NCBI GenBank assembly: GCA_032718475.1
Contig: JAUCBJ010003832.1
Location: 1 to 64,000, forward strand
Reading direction: 5' to 3'
Length of the DNA: 64,000 bases
DNA from: Nemertoderma westbladi
Lineage: Eukaryota; Xenacoelomorpha; Nemertodermatida; Nemertodermatidae
Shown here: positions 10,278-22,902 of the stretch, piece by piece
Layout: every line of letters starts with the position of its first letter
How positions within the stretch are numbered: the first letter of the stretch is position 1
Translations under genes and position numbers: made by a program
The notes under the pieces: model-generated
Databases searched by the model: none
What the model was told of the DNA's origin: nothing
What the model saw: the letters and a program-made list of their open reading frames with translations, nothing else

Positions 10278-12451
10278 ATTATCTTCTTGGTGTGGAGGAC
10301 ATTGGAGGGAGATGCGAGGTACTCGAACTTTGTTGTGCTCACTCACTTTGAGTGCTGTATTATCGTCTATATGCATTGGCCTTGAATATGAGAGTGCAAG
10401 GATTTACTGCAACAAGATTTTATACATGACAACTAATACCTGCAACCTGTTTATATTATTATATTATTATCATAGTAGTAATCATATCACAGTACTACTC
10501 ATAATAGTCTTAATTACAAATTTTATTTAGGGTTGAGGGTTATATATAAATACTGAGATTGACAATATGATATTTGCAATATTATTTTCATAAAGAACAA
10601 TTCTAGTGAAAATATGATTTGTGAAATAATTACGTAAATTATCAGTTGTTTTACTGTTAGACATTACTTGATCTGTGTGCACTATGTTGCTAGGCTTCCA
10701 GATTCAGAAACAAAGTCACACCCCAAATTAATTGGTTAGCAATTCACATTCTAAATCCGGCGATGTTCTCAAGACAAGTGTCCTTTAGAAACCAGCAACG
10801 AGAAGCTTTCTGTTGGTCAAAATGTCTGTTAAGCTTAGACCTTGTCAAACGATTGTTACCAGCAACAGACTGATTCCTCCGGTAATAGGAGCTATCGAGA
10901 GCTTTATATTGTCATATTACACGGTAGATCTGGTTTTAGGCAATGCCACAATAAATATAGAACACCACCATTATTGCTTACATGTGTGGCATATGTATGT
11001 TTACATAGATAGTCCGCCACACTGACTGTATCCTCTTGAAGGACACCCCACAGATCTTTATTATCACAGATCATTACCCCACAGATCTTCAAATCTGTTA
11101 TTTGGTTTATGTCGCTTATACATTTTCTGAATGATTCGCCAGTTAAATATATTTTATATTATTATATGACCATAATTATTTTTATTCATTTGAAAATAAG
11201 ATATGATGTATCGCAGAGGAGCATAGTTGCTGGAGCCAACTTACATTAGCTCAGTGGCAGCTCGGTGTTCTTAAGTGAGCTTTGCTCTGTTGGCTAACTG
11301 TTTTGACTTGACCATCAAATTAGAAAATACCTATATTACCTTTGGAAGGTTTTGAGTAAGTAAAAAGTAAGCAATTTGAGGTTGTCAATTTAACACATTG
11401 AAGCACATTGCAAAAGTATCACAATTTGTGTTGTTCTTGGCTTTTTAGTAAGTTGTGTACTCCCATTGTATTTGTTTAAGTTCCTGATTATTATACGATA
11501 GACATAAGGATTTCACAGGGGATTTGACCTACAGAGTTAATCATTAATATAATCCTTCATCTCTATGGAGACCTATAATTATTGATTCATCATCCCACAT
11601 GACGCGGATTTGTTCAACATAACATATTTGAATTCCCCTAAAGCTGTTCGTTCATTTTCAAGTGGCCGTTACTCAGGTAAAAGACGCGTCAGCTCTGTTT
11701 GAGGCTGCGGTTTGAGGCTTAGGTGGTGACGGTAGATATTAGGCCTTTAAATCCACAATGAATATTTTGAATATCCACTTTTTTGAGCGTACGCTCAATA
11801 CAGTCAAGAGCGTATTTATTTATGTTCGGGGTTAATTTCATTATATTCTAATGATCCTCTAGAGCTGTAAATGTTTCATCACTTATTCTCTATTGATTAT
11901 TGTACAGCTGCAATGTTATATGTTGTAGTTGTACAGTAACTAACTGTTCTAAGGTTATATATAACAACGCAATGTCACGATTAACGGTGTAATGTTTAAG
12001 TTTTGGAATAAACATGATAATGAATTATATATTACAAACTAATACAATTTTTATTCTGTCATTATTATTTTATTATTTTTTTATGTGCCGGTTGAAATGA
12101 GGATGAGGATTGGCGGTTATTTAATAATTCATTGTTTCACTGTTCCGTGAAACTTCAAAGTCTACATAATTATATCAATTTATGGGAATGTTTATAAATA
12201 TACATTAGAATTGTTCATGAATATTTATGAGACAGTTCTTAAACTTATTATCAATTATTTATTTCAGCATTGTACATGGAAAAATAAATTGAATAATATT
12301 AATATTTACAACTGTACTGAGTAATTCACTACTGGTGTAGTTATATAATTACATTATTATTGTGCATTTTATTAGGGACTTTCGTCTGTCGGGATTAAAT
12401 GATTATAATAATAATTCCTATTCTTACTAATCTATGATATTATCATATGGT

Positions 12452-12500
12452 TCTGTTCGGAAATGGAAAAACAAGGAAGCATGTCACCGGGGATGGATTA
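12452..12500 (-). repeat. tail fragment of tRNA-derived SINE family
   Basis: The segment (GTTCGGAAATGG..AAGCATGTCACCGGGG) matches the sequence next to the B box in the SINE copy at 60358-60443. The B box itself is lost. Short and diverged. Confidence 0.35.
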
Positions 12501-15230
12501 AATCATTTATTACAGCTCAACTCAAATTCCTCGCAAATTTTATGCTTTCTCGGTCGTAAAATAGTTGTTATTTTCTACAAATTAATTTAAACCAGAAAGA
12601 ATACTATGTTACACAATGAATGCTAAGATACATAAAATCATCTGGTCTCTTGATATGTCACATAAGCAAGAAATGATACGACCTACAGTTATGGTGGCAT
12701 CATATTTCACGTTAGGCGTTTTGGTCGCAATGGCGAAAAGTAAACTAGAAAAAAGTACTTTTCATACGTAGCCATTAAGTGTCAGCTATTAATGACCTTT
12801 AGTGACCTTTAGTGACCTTTAATAAGTCCGCATTTCTAAATTAAATTCAATTTATGACACATTAAGGAAGCCGTATCATTATTATTTCTCATTAGAAGAG
12901 CTATTGGGGAGTTGTGAATCTCAATTTTACAGTCATATAAACAATTTCAATGATGATTTATGACAATGATAAATAATTCTGGGACAGATATGGCATCAAC
13001 ATATATTATTGATTAGTGGTAGGTGATCTTTAACTGGTATAATATAGGCGTACCACAAGAAGTAGCATTTTTATTCGGATGCTCTTTTTATCCCAACTCT
13101 CAATAAACTATTTATAGTACGTAAATTACATAAATTTTGATGATAAATACAACTGGAATGCATTTAGTAACAGTAAACCGCGATACTTTTTATTTAGTCA
13201 CATACTATAACAATCACCCATCTCTTCTATCCTTAATTTATTTATTTTAATTGTAATCATACCGAACTAAATAGTAAATAATATATTAAACACAAATAAT
13301 TGAAGAATACCTCGTTTGTAGTAAAAATTTAATTTAGTAATAATTAACTAAAATTATTATTATTTAAAAAATGATCACATATGATTGCAACCGGGGATGG
13401 TACGTTATCTAAACTTGGAGATATGTTTGAAAATTTGTTTTTTTGTGCGAATTTCCTATTTTTGTATATTATTTAAATTTTCGAATTTCAGTTTCGTTTT
13501 TGGTGCTTTAAATCTTATTGTTGATAAAGTTACTATAATTATTGCTCCGTTCATTTAATATTTTAAATTAAAATAAACCACGAAATACATAGTTGGTTTT
13601 CGCGGCCATTTTGCACCATTATCTAGCTATAGTTAGTTATTCATTCACAGGGATACTCTAGCTGTAGTGTAGTTAGGGCAAGGGGTGGTCCACCCCCCCC
13701 CCCCCCACACCCCCCCCCCACACCCCCCCCCCCCTCCCCCACACCCCCTAACTAGAGTAAACATACGAGATGGAATAATTGAATTTGAGAAGCATTGAGC
13801 CTTACTTCGGAACATCAAACATTATTCAAAAAATCGGCCCCTGACTGAAACAGCTTTACTGGCCATTCCAAGCTAAAAAGAGAGTCAGAGTTTTGTGCTA
13901 ACAACACTATTTGAATTATTAGTTGCAGGATTGTAACGATTTTTCTGACAAATCTAACAGATCAATTATCCTCTTCTATATGATGATGGGACCCTGGATC
14001 TCTACGATCCATAGAGATCAGTTGTCGTTCATTGTATTACCAGGTTATCGTTTCTGCTCTTTCGTAGCGCGCGAATTGAATGATGAATTGGATGACGGAT
14101 GAGGGTCGTAATCACTTAGCAGTAAATTAAGAAAATGTCTGCAATAATTACCCAGGAATAATAATAGCATTACGTACATGATCGTCTTGCGCTGTGGTGC
14201 AATGCATTGCCACAAGTCGATGCAACAATTCCACAATAAATTATCTTAAAGGATAGAAGATTCATCTTAATGTCAGAATTAAATTGGATATTAAATAGAA
14301 GGTGTTGGGAGAGGAAACGATTAGGTAATTTGTGCTTCTCCGGTTGCCAACCGGTTCTCTGCACTAATGGGCCTCCTGTCAATGTCAGTCCAGCGTTCAA
14401 ATTTGACAGAATTTGGATACTCTATGCTCCTTATTGTATGACGTTACATCACCATTCGGTTATAGAATAGTAGAATATTGAGTTTGAATGACAAATACTC
14501 AGGAAGATGAGCTGCAATTTGAACATTTTGAGAGTAACTTTCTTTCATTAACAATTCTTTGTTATTAAATGAAGGATTTTGACAGAATATCCTCCCTTTT
14601 CTTCCCACTTATATTTATGTCACTTAACTCTCTCCTTCAGAAATTTATAATAATGATCATCTTACGAAGTCATTTCTATTGCGGTTTCTTTCTATATTAA
14701 ATTCTCTCTAACACTTTTGTTCCCGATTTAAAGTGAAGAATGCTATTCCTACATATGAGTATAACAACTGTTTAGAATATAAAATTATGAATCTAAAAAT
14801 ATAATTATTATTTTCTCAATTATTACATTTATTATTATTAATGTTGTAGGCCTAAGTAATAACAGTGGTTAACTCAAAATAAGTCGAATTAGAACCGAGA
14901 AGAACAACTATTCGCATAATTTCCGTTACTGAAACTACCAAGAACAATAATTATTGTTATTGGTGATAATGTTTCGTGTTCTTTCTATTTACCAATGTAA
15001 TACTACTGGTTACTGATGGATTTATATCTGCATTTCAGTATTGATTTTAAATCATTAAAAACGGTTATCATTTGCTTTTTCAGACTTAGACTACCAGGCA
15101 AAATCTTATCCCGTCCCCAATCCACAAAAGCTAAAAAGTCGCGTGTTCTATTCAAACTGGTTTCCATGGATGATAGTGACGACAACAATGAAAATAATGA
15201 TCTTAGGAAGGAGGTTCGACGAGAGATGAA

Positions 15231-15522
15231 GGGAATGTCTAAAAGCAACAGGTAGGAATAATATATAGGAATGTCTAAAAGCAACAGGTAGGAATAATAT
15301 ATAGGAATGTCTAAAAGCAACAGGTAGGAATAATATATAGGAATGTCTAAAAGCAACAGGTAGGAATAATATATAGGAATGTCTAAAAGCAACAGGTAGG
15401 AATAATATATAGGAATGTCTAAAAGCAACAGGTAGGAATAATATATAGGAATGTCTAAAAGCAACAGGTAGGAATAATATATAGGAATGTCTAAAAGCAA
15501 CAGGTAGGAATAATATATAGAT
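15231..15522. repeat. 36-bp minisatellite, ~8 copies
   Basis: The unit GGAATGTCTAAAAGCAACAG plus GTAGGAATAATATATA (36 bp) repeats about eight times almost without change. As 36 is a multiple of three, the minus strand reads as a 12-residue repeat (IYYSYLLLLDIP), which explains a long open frame that I do not regard as a gene. High uniformity suggests recent expansion. Confidence 0.95.
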
Positions 15523-16129
15523 ATTTTTTGCACTTTGTCTTTCCATTCATAGATTTAATAAATATATAATTTATTCGCCATGTAAGCGGAAAATTCAATT
15601 TGTATCTTCATTACTATAGTGTTGTTCATTCAAACTAGACTTGTCAATGTACGAACTTTTATTAGTAATACCAATGAACTAGAACTGTGATGCTGTAGTA
15701 AACATACATTGCGGGGGATATTACATTGCAATTTTATCACTAGTGTTTAGCTGTGGTAGAACTATATTAGTCCGTAATCTGACTGACCTGACTCATGTGT
15801 ATTAGTATTACTCCTGTCGTAATTCAAAGCCAACATAAAGCCAATTGCCAACCGGTGGTGGATTACTTTTAATTGGCTGCACAATGAGTGATCTATTCTG
15901 TTGGTTGAAAATTATTTATATGGTTTAAATTTGATTGAACGATCATTATTTCTAAAATAAAACTAATGGTCTAAAATTTTAAGCGCTGGAGGATTTGAAT
16001 CAGCCAGTTGGAAAATTACAGAATTGTATTGCAGGATAGGAAACTAAATTATTTGTTATAACGTATTTTAGAGATTTGTTTAAATTGTCATAAAATGAGT
16101 CAACATATAAACTTATTAGGCCATCAGTT

Positions 16130-19100
16130 ATAACATTGCACCTTGCGAATGAGTACTACTGACTACAACATTGCACATTGTGAATACCTCTGCACTGACT
16201 ACATATTGCACCTTGCGAGTGAGTACTACTGACTACAACATTGCACATTGTGAATACCTCTGCACTGACTACATATTGCACCTTGCGAGTGAGTACTACT
16301 GTCTACAACATTGCACCTTGCGTGTGAGTACTACTGACTACAACATTGCACCTTGTGAGTACCTCTGTACTGACTACATAGTGCACCTTGCGAGTGAGTA
16401 CTACTGACTACAACATTGCACCTTGTGAGTGAGTACTACTGACTACAACATTGCACCTTGTGAGTACCTCTGTACTGACTACATAGTGCATTGCACCTTG
16501 CGAGTGAGTACTACTGACTACAACATTGCACATTGTGAATACCTCTTCAGTGACTACATATTGCACCTTGCGAGTGAGTACTACTGTCTACAACATTGCA
16601 CCTTGCGTGTGAGTACTACTGACTACAACATTGCACCTTGTGAGTGAGTACTACTGACTACAACATTGCACCTTGTGAGTACCTCTGTACTGACTACATA
16701 GTGCATTGCACCTTGCGAGTGAGTACTACTGACTACAACATTGTACATTGTGAATACTTCTGCACTGACTACATATTGCACCTTGCGAGTGAGTACTACT
16801 GTCTACAACATTGCACCTTGCGTGTGAGTACTACTGACTACAACATTGCACCTTGTGAGTACCTCTGTACTGACTACATAGTGCACCTTGCGAGTGAGTA
16901 CTACTGACTACAACATTGCACCTTGTGAGTGAGTACTACTGACTACAACATTGCACCTTGTGAGTACCTCTGTACTGACTACATAGTGCATTGCACCTTG
17001 CGAGTGAGTACTACTGACTACAACATTGCACATTGTGAATACTTCTGCACTGACTACATATTGCACCTTGCGAATGAGTACTACTGACAACAACATTGCA
17101 CATTGTGAATACCTCTGCACTGACTACATATTGCACCTTGCGAGTGAGTACTACTGACTACAACATTGCACATTGTGAATACCTCTGCACTGACTACATA
17201 TTGCACCTTGCGAGTGAGTACTACTGTCTACAACATTGCACCTTGCGTGTGAGTACTACTGACTACAACATTGCACCTTGTGAGTACCTCTGTACTGACT
17301 ACATAGTGCACCTTGCGAGTGAGTACTACTGACTACAACATTGCACCTTGTGAGTGAGTACTACTGACTACAACATTGCACCTTGTGAGTACCTCTGTAC
17401 TGACTACATAGTGCATTGCACCTTGCGAGTGAGTACTACTGACTACAACATTGCACATTGTGAATACCTCTTCAGTGACTACATATTGCACCTTGCGAGT
17501 GAGTACTACTGTCTACAACATTGCACCTTGCGTGTGAGTACTACTGACTACAACATTGCACCTTGTGAGTGCCTCTGTACTGACTACATAGTGCACCTTG
17601 CGAGTGAGTACTACTGACTACAACATTGCACCTTGTGAGTGAGTACTACTGACTACAACATTGCACCTTGTGAGTACCTCTGTACTGACTACATAGTGCA
17701 TTGCACCTTGCGAGTGAGTACTACTGACTACAACATTGCACCTTGTGAGTACCTCTGTACTGACTACATAGTGCACCTTGCAAGTGAGTACTACTGACTA
17801 CAACATTGCACCTTGTGAGTACCTCTGCACTGACTACATAGTGCACCTTGCGAGTGAGTACTACTGTCTACAACATTGCACCTTGCGTGTGAGTACTACT
17901 GACTACAACATTGCACCTTGTGAGTACCTCTGTACTGACTACATAGTGCACCTTGCGAGTGAGTACTACTGTCTACAACATTGCACCTTGCGAGTGAGTA
18001 CTACTGTCTACAACATTGCACCTTGCGAGTGAGTACTACTGATTACAACATTGCACCTTGTGAGTACCCCTGCACTGACTACATACTACATAGTGCACCT
18101 TGCGAGTGAGTACTACTGACTACAACATTGCCCATTGTGAATACCTCTGCACTGACTACATAGTGCACCTTGCGAGTGAGTACTACTGTCTACAACATTG
18201 CACATTGTGAATACCTCTGCACTGACTACATAGTGCACCTTGCGAGTGAGTACTACTGTCTACAACATTGCACCTTGCAAGGGAGTACTACTGTCTACAA
18301 CATTGCACCTTGCGAGTGAGTAGTACTTACTACAACATTGCACCTTGCGAGTGAGTACTACTGTCTACAACATTGCACCTTGCGAGTGAGTACTACTGAC
18401 TACAACATTGCACCTTGTGAGTACTTCTGCACTGACTACATAGTGCACCTTGTGAGTGAGTACTACTGACTACAACATTGCACATTGTGAGTACCTCTGC
18501 ACTGACTACATGTGCAACTTGCGAGTGAGTACTATTGTCTACAACATTGCACCTTGCGAGTGAGTACTACTGACTACAACATTGCACATTGTGAATACCT
18601 CTGCACTGACTACATAGTGCACCTTGTGAGTACTACTGACTACAACATTGCACCTTGCGAGTGAGTACTACTGACTACAACATTGCACATTGTGAATACC
18701 TCTGCACTGACTACATAGTGCACCTTGTGAGTGAGTACTACTGTCTACAACATTGCACCTTGCGAGTGAGTACAACTGACTACAACATTGCACATTGCGA
18801 GTGAGTATTACTGACTACAACATTGCACATCGTGAATACCTCTGCATTGACTACATAGTGCACCCTGTGAGTACTACTGACTACAACATTGCACCTTGCG
18901 AGTGAGTACTACTGACTACAACATTGCACATTGTGAATACCTCTGCACTGACTACATAGTGCACCTTGCGAGTGAGTACTACTGTCTACAACATTGCACC
19001 TTGCGAGTGAGTACTACTGTCTACAACATTGCGCCTTGCAAGTGAGTACTACTGACTACAATATTGCACCTTGCGAGTGAGTACTACTGACTACAACATT

Positions 19101-19812
19101 GCACCTTGTGAGTACCTCTGCACTGACTACATAGTGCACCTTGCCAGTGAGTACTACTGACTACAACATTGCACATTGTGAATACCTCTGCACTGACTAC
19201 ATATTACATAGTGCACCTTGCGAGTGAGTACTACTGACTACAACATTGCACATTGTGATTACCTCTGCACTGACAACATAGTGCACGTTGCCAGTGAGTA
19301 CTACTGACTACATACTACATAGTGCACCTTGCCAGTGAGTACTACTGACTACAACATTGCACCTTGTGAGTACCCCTGCACTGACTACATACAACATAGT
19401 GCACCTTGCGAGTGAGTACTACTGACTACAACATAGCACCTTGCGAGTGAGTACTACTGACTACAACATTGCATATTGTGAGTACCTCTGCACTGACTAC
19501 ATAGTGCACCTTGCGAGTGAGTACTACTGACTACAGCATTGCACCTTGTGAGTACCTCTGCACTGACTACATAGTGCACATTGCGAGTGAGTAAAACTGA
19601 CTACAACATTGCATATTGTGAGTACCTCTGCACTGACTACATAGTGCACCTTGCGAGTGAGTACTACTGACTACAACATTGCACCTTGCGAGTGTGTACT
19701 ACTGACTACAACATTGCACCTTGTGAGTACCTCTGCACTGACTACATAGTGCACCTTGCAGGAGAGTACTACTGACTACAACATTGCACATTGCGAGTGA
19801 GTACTACTGACT
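16130..19812. repeat. 35/70-bp satellite array with 925-bp higher-order repeat
   Basis: Monomer A is about 35 bp (GAGTACTACTGACTACAACA then TTGCACCTTGCGAGT). Monomer B carries ACCTCTGCACTGACTACATA. An A-B pair makes a 70-bp dimer. A pattern of marked variants (for example CTTCAGTGACTAC at about 16541 and 17466) recurs at an offset of 925 bp, and the segments around 16171-16647 and 17096-17572 are essentially identical. The left half is homogenised into this higher-order repeat, while 18000-19812 is more irregular with 31-bp and 39-bp variants. No spacer-like unique sequence is present. The same satellite resumes at 24765 after a LINE insertion. Confidence 0.95.
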
Positions 19813-20167
19813 AAATCTACGTCAACTAAATAAGTCACTGAGGGCTATAGCGCCTAGGGCACCATTGAAGGCAAAGGCTTGATACGCATCTGCATTAGAG
19901 ATGATACACGCCCCACCCTGTCTATACTGGATGCTCCTCTACCAGTGTTAGGTAACCTAACCCAGGAGGCACACTTGGTTCAGGGTGTAACAAATGGACC
20001 CCTACAGTCGGCAGCAGGGCTGTAGGCCATGGATAGGCGGAAGGTAATCAACCAACGGCTAGACATGCTGACAAGGTCGGCGGAAGGTAATCAACCAACG
20101 GCGACCTACTGCGAAGACGCTTGTAGGAGTTGCGACCACAAGCGGTTTACCCCCGCAACTGAAAGAT

Positions 20168-21351
20168 ATGAGTATGAGAACCCTCCAGGAGAAATACCGG
20201 CTCGGTCGTCGCCCGGGTCAACAAGGACCGCGTCCCTCAGTGGTACACCAGGCTGGGGTCGATAAATTGGCTACTGGAACAGAAGACAGAGAAGAAAGAA
20301 GAACCAACCTGTTGAAATGTAAAAAGACACTAAAGATTGCTACAATGAACGCACGCACGCTGAAAGCACAGAGCAAACAGGGTGACATGGTCGCTCTGGC
20401 AATAGAATATAACATCGACATCATCTGCATCCAAGAACATCGGATTTGTCATGAAGACACTACTGCCATGAAGTACAATGACATTGGAAATGGATGGACG
20501 TTAGTAACAAGCTCAGCAGTAAGAAATTCGGCCAATGCATCAATTGGTGGAGTAGGAATTCTGCTAAGCCCATTTGCACATTTGCATTTGCTAAGACCCT
20601 AAACAACATCGAATCTATAAATTCCAGGGTTATGATCGCAACATTTGATGGGAATCCCAAGACAACAGTTATATGTTGCTACAGTCCAACCAATGCATCA
20701 GAGCCAGAACAAGCAGTCAAGTTTTATGAAGAACTGACTGGACTTATTAAGGACATCCCGAAACACAATGTTAAAGTCATTGCTGGTGACCTGAATGCGC
20801 AAATTGGCCCAGAAGACATCAAGGGTTACACCTATAACACCAGTTCTAACAGAAATGGGTACTTACTCTTAGACCTAATGGAAGAATGTGAATTGATACC
20901 AACAAACAACACATTCGAAAAGAGTAAGGGGAAGCTATGGACCTTTCAATACCCTAATGGAACCAAAGCACAACTGGATTACATCCTTATAAACAAAAAG
21001 TGGAGAAATAGCATGATCAACTGCGAGGCATACAGCTCGTTCAACCTAATTGGTTCGGACCACAGAATTGTGACTGCAGAGATAAGACTCAGTTTGAGAG
21101 CCAGCAAACCCAGGACAAGCAAGCAAATCAACTTTGACTGGGAGAAACTCAGAACTGACAATGCTGTAATAAGGATGCTTATACAGTAGAAGTTCAAAAC
21201 CGCTTTGAAGCACTTCAGTCAATGGATGAATACCAATCCACCGATTCAATATACCAGAATATAATAACAGCCCACAAGGAATCAGCTAAGAGGCATATCC
21301 CCCAGAAACCTAAACGAAAACAGTATGTGCCATGGCAAAACTCTGAGGTTA
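20168..21351 (+). pseudogene. LINE-A APE-type endonuclease region
   Basis: Nicks target DNA to start target-primed reverse transcription. The first frame (20168-20602) has the leader and the endonuclease start (ATMNARTL, then ICIQEHR). It breaks near 20569-20592, where CATTTG has been tandemly duplicated. The next frame (to 21189) holds CCYSPT, the catalytic GDLNAQIG, LDYILI and the terminal GSDHRIV box. A further frameshift near 21175 precedes the linker to 21351, where the TTAA-type element enters within the coding sequence. All the family motifs are visible, so the lesions look recent. Confidence 0.85.
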
Positions 21352-22898
21352 GGGGTCAATATGACCCCCCCCCGTGGTTTTTTTATTATAATTCTGAAAC
21401 AAACGCAGTTGGGAATCTGAAATTTTATGACTTTTCCTAAAAATCTATTGTCTTCCTAGTACTGAAAACCGTTTTCAAAAATATTGGGTAGTTTTCGAGT
21501 TATAGCACCATTTTTTAACCCTACTTTTGGCACTTTTTTTGAGACGTTTTTTGAAAAATACATTTCATTAAATATTAATTGTAACATCTCTATTTTTGAT
21601 TTACACCGGTTTTTTGGTGTTAGCAATTGGATGGAATTCATATAAATTGATTTAGAAATTTCAAACTTGTTTTTTTCGGCGGGTGCCAAATTTTGGTGCC
21701 AGCACCAAATTTTGAAATATGTCAATTTTGTAAATTGATTGTTTGAAACTTGTTTTTTACGCAATTGGGGTATTTTGGGGTTCTGGTTTCGAAGAAATAT
21801 ATACGAGTTGCACGAAGCGTATCAAACTTGTATTTTTCGGTGCTGTGTGCAAATTTTGGTGCTAGCACGAAATTTTGAAAATCCATTCAATAGATAAAAT
21901 TGCTTGTGACAATTTATTTCTTGCGTTTTAAAGGTTTATGGCTGTTCTGAATTCAATGGAATATATAATTGTCGAACTAGACATCTCAAACTTGTATTTT
22001 TCGGAAGTGGGTGCAAAATGTGGTGCTAGCACCAAATTTTGAAAACCATCAAATATATCAATTGATTGTGTCATCTTGTTTCTTGCGTTATACGGGTTTG
22101 TTACGGTTCAGAATTCAAAGGAATCAGTAAAAATTTCATAAGAGTTTTCAATCTTGTATTTTTCGCCGGTGGGTGAAAATTGTTGTGCCAGCACCAAATT
22201 TTGGAAAATGAGTAAATTGATCAGTAGATAGTATCATCTTGTTTCTTGCGTTATACGGGTTTATGAGGGTCCTGAATCCGATGGAATCAATAAAAACAGC
22301 ACTGGACATCGCAAACTTGTACTTTTTGGTGATGGGTACGAAATTTGGTGCTAGCACCAAAATTTGCCAAATTACGCCGAAAAATACAAGTAGCAATGAT
22401 CTGGCATATTTGAAATGTATTCCATTAGAATCAGCGCCCTAGAAAACCTGAAAATGTGAATCTATAGCATCGTATAAGTGAATTAAAAATTTTGTGTTCT
22501 AACTGAAAAGTGCTGGTTACTTGTTTTTTTCATTTTTTTCCTACGCATAGAGGACTAAATAGCCATTTATGGTAATCATATCATTTTTAAATATTTTCCA
22601 ATGTATTTTGCGCCCCAGAAAACCTGTATTGAAAAACAATTACCCGAAAAATGTAACTTTCAAATTTTGTGAAAATTGTGCACTACTTGTAATTTTGGTG
22701 CTGCAATATTACCACCCCAGTACATTTTTTCGAAATTTTTTTTTTTGGTCGGATCCAGACTAGTGATACCTACGTACAAACAAAAAATCAGACGTTTTAG
22801 TTAATATTTGTAGATTTTAGAGGGAGAGGTCAATATGACCCTCCCCCCCCCCCCCCCCCGGTATTTGTACAGCATTTTGTAGCCCGGTACTAATAGGG
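21352..22898 (+). mobile_element. TTAA-type foldback element (family 1) inside LINE-A
   Basis: Right end ...TAATAGGG followed by TTAA at 22899-22902. At the left, TTA at 21349-21351 is followed directly by GGGGTCAATATGACC and a C-run; the terminal CCCTATTAAACCC seen in the 38621 copy is missing. Keeping one TTAA and removing the element restores the LINE reading frame across the junction (NSEV then KIAYK). The interior has four forward modules at about 21762, 21924, 22085 and 22245 with GGTTT..GGGTCCTGAATCC-type cores. Two inverted modules follow at about 22417-22450 and 22600-22630, and palindromic cores with GGTGCTAGCACC occur roughly every 160 bp. No transposase. Nearly identical by eye to 38621-40199. 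Confidence 0.85.
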
Positions 22899-22902
22899 TT
22901 AA

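Larger units (their letters stand above)
9280..15230. other. ~6 kb AT-rich intergenic DNA without recognisable genes
   Basis: No coding exon or RNA gene could be supported. Open frames here are under 90 residues, AT-driven and without recognisable domains. Small items are listed separately: a hairpin at 10231-10277 and a SINE scrap at 12452-12500. A C-rich/CA low-complexity tract lies at about 13690-13747, a short GTGACCTTTA tandem at about 12793-12822, and a small inverted repeat GTTTCAC/GTGAAAC near 12135-12155. Confidence 0.5.

Noticed and set aside
15003-15533. 176-residue minus-strand ORF with IYYSYLLLLDIP repeats
   Set aside because: Product of the 36-bp minisatellite period being divisible by three.
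16130-19812. CRISPR-like array or repetitive protein gene
   Set aside because: There are no unique spacers, the units are contiguous and diverged satellites, and the host is a eukaryote; ORFs shift with monomer variants.
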